Assembly: GCA_900317125.1 (NCBI GenBank)
Contig: ONFR01000033.1
Coordinates: 1 to 33,645 of the forward strand
Reading direction: 5' to 3'
Length of the DNA stretch: 33,645 bases
From: an uncultured Bacteroidales bacterium
GTDB taxonomy: Bacteria > Bacteroidota > Bacteroidia > Bacteroidales > P3
Notes under the pieces: model-generated
The model's input: only the letters and a program-made list of their open reading frames with translations
Databases searched by the model: none
Told to the model about the DNA's origin: nothing
In this document: piece after piece, positions 1-7,775 of the stretch
Layout of the letters: the number at the start of each line of letters is the position of its first letter
Numbering within the stretch: position 1 is the stretch's first letter
Position numbers and translations under genes: made by a program

Positions 1-4
1 AGAG

Positions 5-113
5 GGGCCGTTCAATCCTGCATCGTAATAGTATCGTTATAGCATCGTTACTCGATATGATAATGGAAAACAAGACTATAAGCAGGCAACATCGAGCCGA
101 GATTGAACGGCCC
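5..113. repeat. 109-bp dispersed repeat with inverted ends, copy 1
   Basis: The element begins GGGCCGTTCAATC and ends with the exact reverse complement GATTGAACGGCCC (101-113). A second copy of exactly the same length lies at 21369-21477 and differs at only a few positions. There is no ORF inside, so it resembles a MITE or a structured intergenic repeat rather than a gene. The window starts 4 bases before it. The interior has two ATCGTTA words in tandem and a CTGC/GCAG pair that extends the fold. Confidence 0.85.
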
Positions 114-427
114 AAGTGGGCCATGCGTGCCGTCCGCTGAGTGCGGTTATCCCGATTGATAAGTCGGCGAATGACCGATTTGGGTTTATCAAAAAAATTG
201 AGGGTTTAGTTCATCAACGGTAGAATAATCTCTAATGCTAAGTGTTGATATATTACTTTTTCACATTTGTCTTTCACTCTGAACTTGCAAAACAAGAATA
301 GGTGAGGGTGGTATTAGAGCAATGAAAGTGAAGGGATAGTTGCTGTTCCGGCGCAATTAGGTTAGGGAATTGCTGATAGATGGCATTTAACCCAAATCTG
401 CCATAAATCCTAATGACCGATTTGGGG
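114..427. other. Intergenic stretch with repeat ends, no gene
   Basis: No credible coding sequence was found. It holds GACCGATTTGGGTTTA at 173-188, whose exact reverse complement is at 21222-21237 beside the other 109-bp repeat. An imperfect inverted repeat spans 383-433: CATTTAACCCAAATC on the left and GATTTGGGGTTAATG on the right, separated by about 20 nt. The right arm overlaps the rnc stop codon, so on the minus strand this hairpin could act as the rnc terminator. Confidence 0.6.
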
Positions 428-1195
428 TTAATGGGTGCCTGGGACGGAGGGTTCTTCGGTGTGGGGCGGGATGATGCCTTGCTCTTGGTATTTCTTGTAG
501 GTCTTCTCGGCGGCGAGTTGTTCGGCGGCCTTGATGGAGTATTCGATGGCGTGTTCGGCGGGGGTATCGTCCACTTTTACGCGGACATCGTAGTGTCGAC
601 GGCTCTCCTTGCCTTGGTAGAAGGTGCGCTCGACCTCGAAGCTGATTTTCTTGTGGTTCTTCTGCCCCCAGTCGATGAGTTTACTTTTGAAGTTCCAATC
701 GGTGTGAGCCATGGCATCGACATCGAGGTGAAGGTTGATTATCTTGTCGATGATGACACGGCGGGTGAATTTGTAGCCTTTCTCGAGGTAGATGGCTCCT
801 ACAAGTGCCTCGAAGGTGTCGCCGTCGATGGATTTGAAGATGCCCTGTGACTCGCGGTTGTATTGAATCAGTTGGGAGAGGCCAATCTTCTGGGCAAGTT
901 TATTCAGGTTGGCGCGACTGACGATTTTCGACCGCATTTCGGTGAGGTAACCTTCGCCTTGGCTGAGATATTTCTTGTAGAGGAAATCCGCCACGATGGC
1001 ACTGAGCACGGCATCGCCAAGGTATTCGAGCCGCTCGTTGTTGACACGCCGACCTTTGCCCATGTCCAGTGATTTGGACTTGTGGATAAAGGCAATCTGA
1101 TACAAACGGGTATTGCGGGGTATGAACCCCAGCATGTTCTTGAAGAAAAGGTAAAACTCTTTATTCTCGCCCCTGTAACGAAAAAAGTTCAGCAT
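428..1195 (-). CDS. rnc: Ribonuclease III
   Basis: A 255-residue double-strand-specific endoribonuclease that processes rRNA precursors and structured mRNAs in the cytoplasm. The catalytic signature NNERLEYLGDAVLS is at residues 52-65 (acidic residues E54, E57, D61), and the second metal-binding pair is D126/E129 in DTFEALVGAIYLE. A C-terminal dsRNA-binding domain runs from about 168 to 240 and ends in the usual AAEQLAAEKTYKKY helix. I chose the ATG at 1195 because it starts 1 nt after the fabF stop and gives the N-terminus typical of Bacteroidales RNase III; the open frame continues upstream but only inside fabF. It is the last gene of an acpP-fabF-rnc operon. The stop codon lies inside a dispersed repeat (415-433). 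Confidence 0.95.
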   Translation of the reverse strand: MLNFFRYRGENKEFYLFFKNMLGFIPRNTRLYQIAFIHKSKSLDMGKGRRVNNERLEYLGDAVLSAIVADFLYKKYLSQGEGYLTEMRSKIVSRANLNKLAQKIGLSQLIQYNRESQGIFKSIDGDTFEALVGAIYLEKGYKFTRRVIIDKIINLHLDVDAMAHTDWNFKSKLIDWGQKNHKKISFEVERTFYQGKESRRHYDVRVKVDDTPAEHAIEYSIKAAEQLAAEKTYKKYQEQGIIPPHTEEPSVPGTH

Positions 1196-1196
1196 C

Positions 1197-2441
1197 TCAA
1201 TATTTTCGGAAAGCCAAACAGGCATTGTGTCCGCCGAAGCCAAATGTGTTGCTGAGGGCAAAATCCACACGGCGGTGTGTAGGTTTGTTGAATGAGAAAT
1301 CGAGCTGTGGGATGTCGGGGTCGTCGGTGAAGTGGTTGATGGTCGGAGGGACAACATCGTTCTTCACGGCAAGTACCGTTGCAATGGCTTCGACAGCACC
1401 GGCGGCACCCAGCAGGTGGCCGGTCATTGACTTGGTCGAATTGAGGGTAATCTTTGGCGCGTGTTCGCCAAAGAGCGATACCACTGCACGAGGCTCCGAA
1501 ATATCTCCGATGGGTGTCGATGTGCCGTGTGTGTTGATGTGGTCGACATCGTTCAGCGTCATGCCAGAATCGTTGATAGCTTCACGCATGGCGAGCATGG
1601 CTCCGTACCCTTCGGGATGGGAGGCGGCGATGTGGTATGCATCAGCGGTAAGTCCGCATCCCGTAATCTCGGCATAAATCTTGGCTCCGCGTGCCTTGGC
1701 ATGTTCCAGTTCTTCGAGAATCAAGGCACCGGCACCCTCGCCGAGTACAAAACCGTCGCGGTCTTTGTCGAACGGACGCGAAGCCGTCGACGGGTCGTCG
1801 TTGCGGAGCGAGAGCGCTCTCATAGAGGCAAACCCGCCTATACCTACGGGGATGATAGCAGCTTCGCTGCCACCGGTAATCATCACATCCACCTTGCCTA
1901 ACTGCAACATCATGAAAGCATCGGCAATCGACATGGCTGACGAGGCACATGCTGCGGTAGTGGAATAGTTTGGTCCGCGGAAACCATAACGGATAGATAT
2001 CTGGCCCGCACAGATGTCGCCAATGGTCTTGGTGATGAAAAACGGGCTAAAGCGTGGTGTATTCTGGCTTTCGGCAAAAGATAGAAGCTCGTTTTGGAAA
2101 GTCTCTGCACCACCCATGCCGGTACCGAAAATAACTCCAACCCTGTCGCGGTCGGTCTTTTCAATGTCAAGGCCTGAATCTTTCAGAGCCTCGTCAACCA
2201 CAACAAGCCCATATTGGGTAAAGAGGTCAAGAGTCCTGATCTCTTTACGGTCGAAGTACTGCGTACCGTCAAACCCCTTAACCTCTGCTGCAATGTGGCA
2301 TTTGAGGCTGGAGGAGTCGAAATGTGTAATCAGGCCGGCACCACTTACCCCTCGTAATAAGGAATCCCAAAACTGCGATACATTATTGCCAACAGGAGTA
2401 AGTGTGCCGAGACCAGTGACTACAACACGTTTCAGATTCAT
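1197..2441 (-). CDS. fabF: 3-oxoacyl-[acyl-carrier-protein] synthase II
   Basis: A 414-residue condensing enzyme of type II fatty acid synthesis that elongates acyl-ACP with malonyl-ACP. The thiolase-fold Cys-His-His triad is visible: C165 in TTAACASSAMS, H305 in NTHGTSTP and H342 in STKSMTGHLLGAAG. The Gly-rich C-terminal NTFGFGGHNA loop is present. The length is typical for the family. It lies 23 nt downstream of acpP, whose product carries its substrate, and 1 nt upstream of rnc. The arrangement is standard for Bacteroidales. Confidence 0.97.
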   Translation of the reverse strand: MNLKRVVVTGLGTLTPVGNNVSQFWDSLLRGVSGAGLITHFDSSSLKCHIAAEVKGFDGTQYFDRKEIRTLDLFTQYGLVVVDEALKDSGLDIEKTDRDRVGVIFGTGMGGAETFQNELLSFAESQNTPRFSPFFITKTIGDICAGQISIRYGFRGPNYSTTAACASSAMSIADAFMMLQLGKVDVMITGGSEAAIIPVGIGGFASMRALSLRNDDPSTASRPFDKDRDGFVLGEGAGALILEELEHAKARGAKIYAEITGCGLTADAYHIAASHPEGYGAMLAMREAINDSGMTLNDVDHINTHGTSTPIGDISEPRAVVSLFGEHAPKITLNSTKSMTGHLLGAAGAVEAIATVLAVKNDVVPPTINHFTDDPDIPQLDFSFNKPTHRRVDFALSNTFGFGGHNACLAFRKY

Positions 2442-2464
2442 TGTACTGAAGCGGGTGAATTAAA

Positions 2465-2701
2465 TTATTTCTGAGCGTTTTCAATGAAAGAGACGGCGTC
2501 ACCAACGGTAACGATTTTTTCAGCCTCTTCATCGGGAATCTGGATGTCAAATTCCTTCTCAAGTTCCATAATCAATTCAACAGTGTCCAAAGAGTCAGCG
2601 CCGAGATCATTTGTGAAGCTGGCTTCCAGCGTAACATCTTTTTCATCAACACCGAGCTTATCAACAATGATAGCTTTTACTTTCGTTGCAATTTCAGACA
2701 T
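2465..2701 (-). CDS. acpP: Acyl carrier protein
   Basis: A 78-residue acidic four-helix protein that carries growing acyl chains on 4'-phosphopantetheine. The attachment serine is S37 in the [15 protein letters not shown] motif. The length and acidic composition match housekeeping ACPs. It is first in the acpP-fabF-rnc operon and divergent from purN. A promoter-like TTTCTTTG lies about 30 nt upstream. Confidence 0.98.
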   Translation of the reverse strand: MSEIATKVKAIIVDKLGVDEKDVTLEASFTNDLGADSLDTVELIMELEKEFDIQIPDEEAEKIVTVGDAVSFIENAQK

Positions 2702-2997
2702 TTTATTTAATTTTTAGAGTTTAACAGGCTGCAAAGAAACGAAAAAAAATCCATATAATCACTTTTTTTAACTTTTTTCTTTCCGATTACAATCGCAAGT
2801 TGTTATATAACAATAGTTTATTTTTACCCCTCCAACCTCTTCTGATATGCTTTTTCCTCGGAAAAAATGCCCTTTTTCGCTCTTCCGTTTGTACAATTTT
2901 GTTAAATGTTCCTCCCTCCAAGCCTCTTTATATGTTAAATTTTGTGGAAAAACAACAATTTGAGACTTTTAGCGTTATACCATAAAATTGATTTATC
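2702..2997. promoter_or_regulatory. Divergent acpP/purN intergenic region with palindrome
   Basis: An AT-rich region without a gene. On the minus strand TTTCTTTG (2732-2739) is one mismatch from the Bacteroidota -7 box TAnnTTTG and would give acpP a short leader of about 25 nt. A perfect 14-bp palindrome TTGTTATATAACAA at 2800-2813 lies roughly 100 nt upstream of acpP and 185 nt upstream of purN and could be an operator. I saw no exact -7 box for purN. Confidence 0.45.
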
Positions 2998-3564
2998 ATG
3001 ATAAAGTTAGCAATCTTAGCATCCGGCAACGGCACTAACGCTCAGCGTATCAGTGAGTATTTTGCAGATAACACTCAAATCTCCGTCGATTGTATCATAT
3101 ATAACAAGCGCAATGCTTATGTGGCAGAGAGAGCCAAAAAACTAGGAGTCCCTTCACGTTATTTCGGCCGAGCCGATTTCTACGACAATGGCAATGTGCT
3201 CCGTTTTCTCAAGGAGCGGGAGATCGACTGGGTTATCCTTGCCGGTTTCCTTTGGTTGGTGCCCGAGGACATCCTTGCTGCTTTCCCCAACCGGGTCATC
3301 AACATCCATCCAGCCCTGTTGCCCCTCTATGGTGGCAAAGGCATGTTCGGCCATCATGTCCATGAAGCAGTGATTGACAACAAGGAGAAGGAGAGCGGCA
3401 TTACCATCCATATCGTCGACCAGCACTACGACAAAGGCACCATTCTCTTCCAGGCCAAATGCCAGTTGACTGCGGACGACACCCCCGACACTTTGGCTGA
3501 CAAAATCCATCTGTTGGAGCAAAGGTACTTCCCCGAAGTAATTGAAAAAACAGTTCTTCAATGA
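2998..3564 (+). CDS. purN: Phosphoribosylglycinamide formyltransferase
   Basis: A 188-residue enzyme that transfers a formyl group from 10-formyl-THF to GAR, the third step of purine synthesis. The N-terminal ASGNGTN loop (8-14) binds substrate phosphate. Catalytic residues align as N102 and H104 in NIHPALLPLYGGKG and D145 in DQHYDKG. The length matches the family. Its final 4 nt overlap the next gene (ATGA), so the glycosyltransferase is probably translationally coupled. Divergent from acpP. Confidence 0.96.
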   Translation: MIKLAILASGNGTNAQRISEYFADNTQISVDCIIYNKRNAYVAERAKKLGVPSRYFGRADFYDNGNVLRFLKEREIDWVILAGFLWLVPEDILAAFPNRVINIHPALLPLYGGKGMFGHHVHEAVIDNKEKESGITIHIVDQHYDKGTILFQAKCQLTADDTPDTLADKIHLLEQRYFPEVIEKTVLQ

Positions 3565-4709
3565 GAATAGGTGTAAACACCCGTCTGCTCCTTCCCGGAA
3601 AGATGGACGGAATAGGTTGGTTTGCCGCTGAAACCCTGAAGCGGATAACCCAAGCCCATCCCGAACACGATTTCTATTTCTTTTTCGACCGGAAATACGA
3701 CTCATCCTTTCTCTTCAGCCCTAATGTGCATCCTGTGGTTCTCTGTCCACAGGCTCGGCATCCAGTGCTGTGGTACCTGTTCTTTCAGTTCAGCATGAAG
3801 CATGCGCTGAAACGTTACAAGATTGACCTCCTCCTTTCGCCCGACGGCTATCTGCCCCTAGATGTCAAAGTACCCACCCTCACTGTCATACATGATATCA
3901 ATTTCGAGCATGGCAAAGACTATCTCAAGCCCTCTCACCAGCGATACATGACCTACTTCTTTCCGCAGTTTGCGCGTTACAGCACCCGTATAGCCACTGT
4001 GTCGGAGTTCTCCAAAAGCGACATCGCAGCCACCTATCATATCAATCCAGACAAAATCGATGTAGTGTACGACGGCGCCCACGAAGGCTATCGCCCCCTG
4101 TCGCTGCAAGAACAACAGTCAACCCGTGCACGATACACCGGCGGCAATCGCTACTTTATTTTTATCAGCACCATCCTCCGTCGTAAAAACCTGGCCACCC
4201 TGCTGACTGCTTTTGACCGCTTCAAGACTAGTGACACAGAAGGTTTCAAACTGGTGGTGGTAGGCCATCGCGCCTGGTGGAAAGACGAGTTGAAACATGC
4301 TTACGATACCATGAAGCACAAGGAAGACGTGCTCCTCATTGGACGCGTCGAGCCCGAAGAGCTCTCTTTGCTGCTGGGGTCGTCCAAAGCACTGGTATAT
4401 CCCTCGCTTTTCGAAGGCTTTGGCATCCCCATTCTCGAAGCCTTCCACGCCGAAGTGCCCGTGGTCACCTCCAACACCACTTCCATGCCCGAGGTGGCCG
4501 GCGATGCAGCCCTGTTGGTTCCGCCCACCGACACTGACCGTCTTGCCGAAGCACTCAGCCAGTTGGCATCTGACCCCGCCCTCTGCGCCACTTTGGTGGA
4601 ACGAGGCCGTCGGCAGCGCACTCGCTTTGGTTGGGATATCACTGCCGACTTGCTATGGGATAGCATGATGCGAACCATATCAAACTTCAATTCAACTGTA
4701 GTTAGATGA
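3561..4709 (+). CDS. GT-B fold glycosyltransferase, family 1/GT4-like
   Basis: A 382-residue predicted cytoplasmic or membrane-peripheral sugar transferase. The C-terminal nucleotide-sugar domain has the EX7E motif (E285 and E293 in EGFGIPILE), preceded by a ISTILRRKN segment (202-210) typical of the start of that domain. The N-terminal acceptor domain begins with MRIGVNTRLLLPGKMDGIG. The acceptor and donor cannot be read from the sequence. It overlaps purN by 4 nt upstream and the OmpA-like gene by 4 nt downstream. A role in an envelope or surface glycan is an inference from that neighbour. Confidence 0.85.
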   Translation: MRIGVNTRLLLPGKMDGIGWFAAETLKRITQAHPEHDFYFFFDRKYDSSFLFSPNVHPVVLCPQARHPVLWYLFFQFSMKHALKRYKIDLLLSPDGYLPLDVKVPTLTVIHDINFEHGKDYLKPSHQRYMTYFFPQFARYSTRIATVSEFSKSDIAATYHINPDKIDVVYDGAHEGYRPLSLQEQQSTRARYTGGNRYFIFISTILRRKNLATLLTAFDRFKTSDTEGFKLVVVGHRAWWKDELKHAYDTMKHKEDVLLIGRVEPEELSLLLGSSKALVYPSLFEGFGIPILEAFHAEVPVVTSNTTSMPEVAGDAALLVPPTDTDRLAEALSQLASDPALCATLVERGRRQRTRFGWDITADLLWDSMMRTISNFNSTVVR

Positions 4710-5890
4710 AGTCCATTTCCATACTGTCACTCTTGCTACTGCTGGCCACAGTCCTGCAAGCCCAGCCTGGTTCCACAGCTGACACCTCCGAGCACACCAA
4801 CTTGGTATACAACGGGTCGTTTGAGGAATACCGTATGTGTCCCAAACGCATCGATGCCGTCGGAGTACTCTCCATTGTCGACTGCTGGTACCAGCCAACG
4901 AAGGGCAGCGCAGACTATTATAATGTATGCGGGAGCAAGGAATGCGGAGTGCCGGTCAATAAGTTGGGTCGGCAAGAACCTCGCGACGGCGATGGCTATT
5001 GTGGGATATACTGCAGTCGGAACGACTATCGCGAGTATCTGCAAACTCGTCTGCGCCGCACGCTGAGAGCCGGCGACAGCATTCGCCTCACCTTCTATGC
5101 CAGCCTGTCGGAGGAATCGACCGGTGCCGTGTCGACCCTCGCGGCTCTTTTTACCCATGACAGAATCAGTGACACCGTACGCACACTCTTCCTCCACAAG
5201 GAGCAACGCCAGGTGGCCGACGGCATTACGCAGACTGTTGCATGGCCGTACGAACCTCAGATAGTCAACCCAGTTGAGCATCACCTCGTTAATACCAGGG
5301 GATGGGAGTGCATCACTGGGACATTTGTCGCACAAGGAGGCGAACAATTCATTACCATCGGGAATTTCCACACCGCCGAACGGTCGGGTTATACCGACCC
5401 CGACTCGCTCACCCAGCTTCTACCCGGAGCGTACTATTATATTGATGATGTGCGTGTGGAGTGCCTCAACTGCCCACCCCCCGAGGCTGACGATCTAAAT
5501 GTCGACTCCGCCTACCTCACCGCCGAGCAACCTTCGTTCAGTGTCGGCGGCACTTTTGTCCTCAAGGAAATCTTTTTCGAATTCGATAAGAGTACCCTCT
5601 TGCAGCAATCCTACTTCGAACTGATGAAGCTCATGACACTGCTGGAGACCTATCCGGAAATGCAGATAGAAATTGGAGGGCACACCGACGGCAAAGGGAG
5701 CGACGGCTACAACCAGCGTCTGTCGGAGAATCGAGCCAAGGCTGTCGTTGATTTTCTGGTGTCGAAAGGCGTCGACATCAAGCGTTTGAAGTATAAGGGA
5801 TATGGGAAAAGCATGCCCGTAGCATCCAACGACACCGATGAAGGCCGCGCCCTCAACCGCAGGGTGGAATTTCGAATCCTCGCCATGTGA
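4706..5890 (+). CDS. OmpA-family envelope protein with N-terminal Cys-rich domain
   Basis: A 394-residue exported protein. The signal peptide (1-20) ends at LQAQ. Residues 33-255 form a beta-rich extracellular or periplasmic domain that starts LVYNGSFEEY and has about a dozen cysteines, of a kind often fused to OmpA domains in Bacteroidota. Residues 285-392 form the OmpA peptidoglycan-binding domain with FFEFDKS, GGHTDGKG (D328), SENRA (R343) and NRRVEF. It probably anchors to peptidoglycan. The start codon overlaps the glycosyltransferase stop. The ligand of the N-terminal domain is unknown. Confidence 0.88.
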   Translation: MKSISILSLLLLLATVLQAQPGSTADTSEHTNLVYNGSFEEYRMCPKRIDAVGVLSIVDCWYQPTKGSADYYNVCGSKECGVPVNKLGRQEPRDGDGYCGIYCSRNDYREYLQTRLRRTLRAGDSIRLTFYASLSEESTGAVSTLAALFTHDRISDTVRTLFLHKEQRQVADGITQTVAWPYEPQIVNPVEHHLVNTRGWECITGTFVAQGGEQFITIGNFHTAERSGYTDPDSLTQLLPGAYYYIDDVRVECLNCPPPEADDLNVDSAYLTAEQPSFSVGGTFVLKEIFFEFDKSTLLQQSYFELMKLMTLLETYPEMQIEIGGHTDGKGSDGYNQRLSENRAKAVVDFLVSKGVDIKRLKYKGYGKSMPVASNDTDEGRALNRRVEFRILAM

Positions 5891-6200
5891 TGGCTGTATG
5901 GCCTGACCTATGCTGCAGGTGTCTAAAACTTAGCTGTACCCCAATCTTTCCAGAAAGCACCTATGTTCTCCAGTGTATGTCTGCCGCATTCTGCAGCGGT
6001 GCATTGCGCCATAGTAATGAGACCGCGTACGTTGCCTTGCTGTGCGTTTGCCATTTGTCTGTTCAACGGTGGTTTTTCGAAGAACAACCGTTGAACGATT
6101 GACGGAGGGATTAAGAATGTAGGAACGAGGCAAGCCGATGGTGCGACGAGGCGCAGTTATTGGAATAAGATGCAAAAGGGTAAGGCGTTTGGAGGGTAAT
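5891..6200. other. Convergent intergenic region, no gene
   Basis: It lies between the converging genes ending at 5890 and 6264. Open frames here have no recognisable product or start signal. A palindromic hairpin occupies 6061-6096. Nothing else stands out. Confidence 0.5.
6061..6096. repeat. Hairpin-forming palindrome
   Basis: GTTCAACGGT at 6061-6070 pairs with ACCGTTGAAC at 6087-6096. After one mismatch a second short stem closes on a TCGA loop. No T-run follows, so it is not a classical terminator; it could stabilise the 3' end of the upstream transcript. Confidence 0.6.
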
Positions 6201-6247
6201 ACACAACAAAAGAGGTTGTCCGTAGTGGACAACCTCTTTTGTTGTGT
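6201..6247. terminator. Bidirectional hairpin terminator
   Basis: A perfect 21-bp stem (6201-6221 with 6227-6247) closes on a 5-nt loop between two convergent genes. The stem carries AAAAGAGG/CCTCTTTT near its base, so either strand has a U-rich run within the hairpin. It serves the OmpA porin gene (17 nt after its stop) and possibly the upstream plus-strand operon. Confidence 0.85.
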
Positions 6248-6263
6248 AGGTATCGGATAGTGA

Positions 6264-7550
6264 CTATTCGATGGTGCGGTAGAAGGAGACGCGGCGGTTG
6301 AGCCAGTAGTGGATGTCGCCGAAAGCAACGGTCTTACCCTTCCAATCAACGGAGAGGCGGTCGGCATCGACACCATACTTGTTAACCATGAGACGCTTGA
6401 CCTCTTCAGCACGCTTCTGGGAGAGCTTCATGTTGTAAGCATCGGAAGCGGTGTAGTCGCAGAAACCAACGATGGTGAGTTTCAGGTCGGGGTTGTCCTT
6501 CATGACGCGGGAGATGGCCTTAACCTTGATCATCTCGTAGGAAGAGACGTGCCAATCATCGTTAGCATAGAGGACGGAGAAGGGGAGAGCATAGTAGTTG
6601 AGCTGGTCGGCTTTGAGTTTGTTGAGGATGTTGTTCAAGCTGTCGGAGACGCGCTGAGCACGGATAAGTTCATCCTTGTTGACGTTGTTTGCCTGGGCAG
6701 TGAGTTTCTCGATTTGGTCTTTAAGTTTCTTCTCGTTGTTCTGTGCTTGGGCAAGTTCGTCTTTCACAGCCTCGTTCTCAGCAGTGAGAGCGTCGAAGTT
6801 CTCCTTGGTGAGGAGTGCGCGCTGGGCGATGAGCTCTCTGTCGGCAGAGGTGATGCCAAGGTGGAAGAGATAACCAACGGTGGCCAGGAAGTCGGTGTGG
6901 TGAACGCCAACGCCTTTTTTCCAGAAAGCGGGGGCATCGCCGATAACATCGCCTTCAAGTTCGAAATAGAGCAGGTCGTTGTCGCAGACACGGTAGCTGG
7001 CACCGATACCGGCGTCAAACTGGATACCCCAGTTATACATGGCGCGGGCCTGGTTGATGCTCCAAGCCAATCCACCACCAGCGAAAACGTAGATGGAGAA
7101 ACGGCGGTTGGGATCCCAGTTGTGGAACGAGTTGTTCAGAGAGAACACGTAGTCGGCGGTGACTGCGAAGTGTCTGTCCATGGTGATAGCAGAGTCGGTA
7201 ACGCCCCAGTGGGAGACCCAAGGATTGGCCTGTCTCTGTTTATCGTAGCCTTTGTTGGAATTGAGCACACTGGGCCAGTTGCCGCGGATGCGGAAGAAGG
7301 TGCCGCGGTCGATTTCTTTCTGGAGGGTAATTCCGGGGCCAAAGTTCAATCCGCCACCCCAGAAAGGACTTTTAACATTGTAGAACTGATTCACATCGGG
7401 CTCGTACATCAGGGAGATGTTCGGACCGATACTCCAATTGCTCCAGAAACCATACTGAGGATACTCGGGAACCTCCTTCTGAGCAAAGGCACTGCCTGCA
7501 AAAGCTATCATGCAGAACAGTACCGCGAGTTTTGATACTTTTTTCAACAT
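6264..7550 (-). CDS. OmpA-like outer membrane protein with coiled coil
   Basis: A 428-residue protein starting at the ATG at 7550, where a clean signal peptide begins (1-24, ending SAFAQ); codons upstream belong to the leader. Residues 30-232 are a small beta-barrel rich in Gly and aromatics, 235-315 a charged coiled coil, and 322-425 an OmpA-like domain. The usual GHTDxxG is changed to VGFCDYTAS, so C364 replaces the Thr, though the Asp is kept. It is probably an abundant outer-membrane/peptidoglycan linker. It has a -7 box about 50 nt upstream and a strong terminator. Confidence 0.88.
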   Translation of the reverse strand: MLKKVSKLAVLFCMIAFAGSAFAQKEVPEYPQYGFWSNWSIGPNISLMYEPDVNQFYNVKSPFWGGGLNFGPGITLQKEIDRGTFFRIRGNWPSVLNSNKGYDKQRQANPWVSHWGVTDSAITMDRHFAVTADYVFSLNNSFHNWDPNRRFSIYVFAGGGLAWSINQARAMYNWGIQFDAGIGASYRVCDNDLLYFELEGDVIGDAPAFWKKGVGVHHTDFLATVGYLFHLGITSADRELIAQRALLTKENFDALTAENEAVKDELAQAQNNEKKLKDQIEKLTAQANNVNKDELIRAQRVSDSLNNILNKLKADQLNYYALPFSVLYANDDWHVSSYEMIKVKAISRVMKDNPDLKLTIVGFCDYTASDAYNMKLSQKRAEEVKRLMVNKYGVDADRLSVDWKGKTVAFGDIHYWLNRRVSFYRTIE

Positions 7551-7598
7551 AATGATATTCTTTGTGTTATTATTGTTTTTTGTCTTTGTTTCAAATTG

Positions 7599-7606
7599 CA
7601 AAGATA
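7599..7606 (-). promoter_or_regulatory. Promoter -7 box of the OmpA porin gene
   Basis: TATCTTTG on the minus strand matches TAnnTTTG exactly and lies 49 nt upstream of the chosen ATG. A TTTG lies further upstream but at only 14 nt, so the -33 element is uncertain. Confidence 0.7.
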
Positions 7607-7742
7607 CAACTTTTTTTTTACAAATCATCTTTTTTTTATTTGATAATCATTTTTTTTCAGTTTTTCACCCGTATGAGAGGAGCATTGACAGTTTTTTTTA
7701 TTAGTGGATGAGATTTATTCTTGCTGAATCACTTTTTTTGTG

Positions 7743-7750
7743 TATATTTG
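7743..7750 (+). promoter_or_regulatory. Promoter -7 box of pgi
   Basis: TATATTTG matches TAnnTTTG exactly, 25 nt before the pgi ATG. A TTG at 7721-7723 is roughly 19 nt upstream, as expected for the -33 element. Confidence 0.75.
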
Positions 7751-7775
7751 CAAATTATTTCAATCCTATATTATT

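Noticed and set aside
413..850. A 145-residue plus-strand frame over the end of rnc
   Set aside because: Antisense to the conserved dsRNA-binding domain of RNase III, with no motif.
1196..1357. Longer N-terminus for RNase III
   Set aside because: The extra codons lie wholly inside fabF and encode a Ser/Thr/His-rich stretch absent from RNase III.
5887..6102. A small ORF after the OmpA-like gene
   Set aside because: No promoter, motif or export signal; it overlaps a hairpin region.
6309..7535. A 408-residue open frame antisense to the OmpA porin
   Set aside because: Composition is an antisense artefact (runs of Val, Asp and Gly) and the minus-strand gene has signal peptide, domains and promoter.
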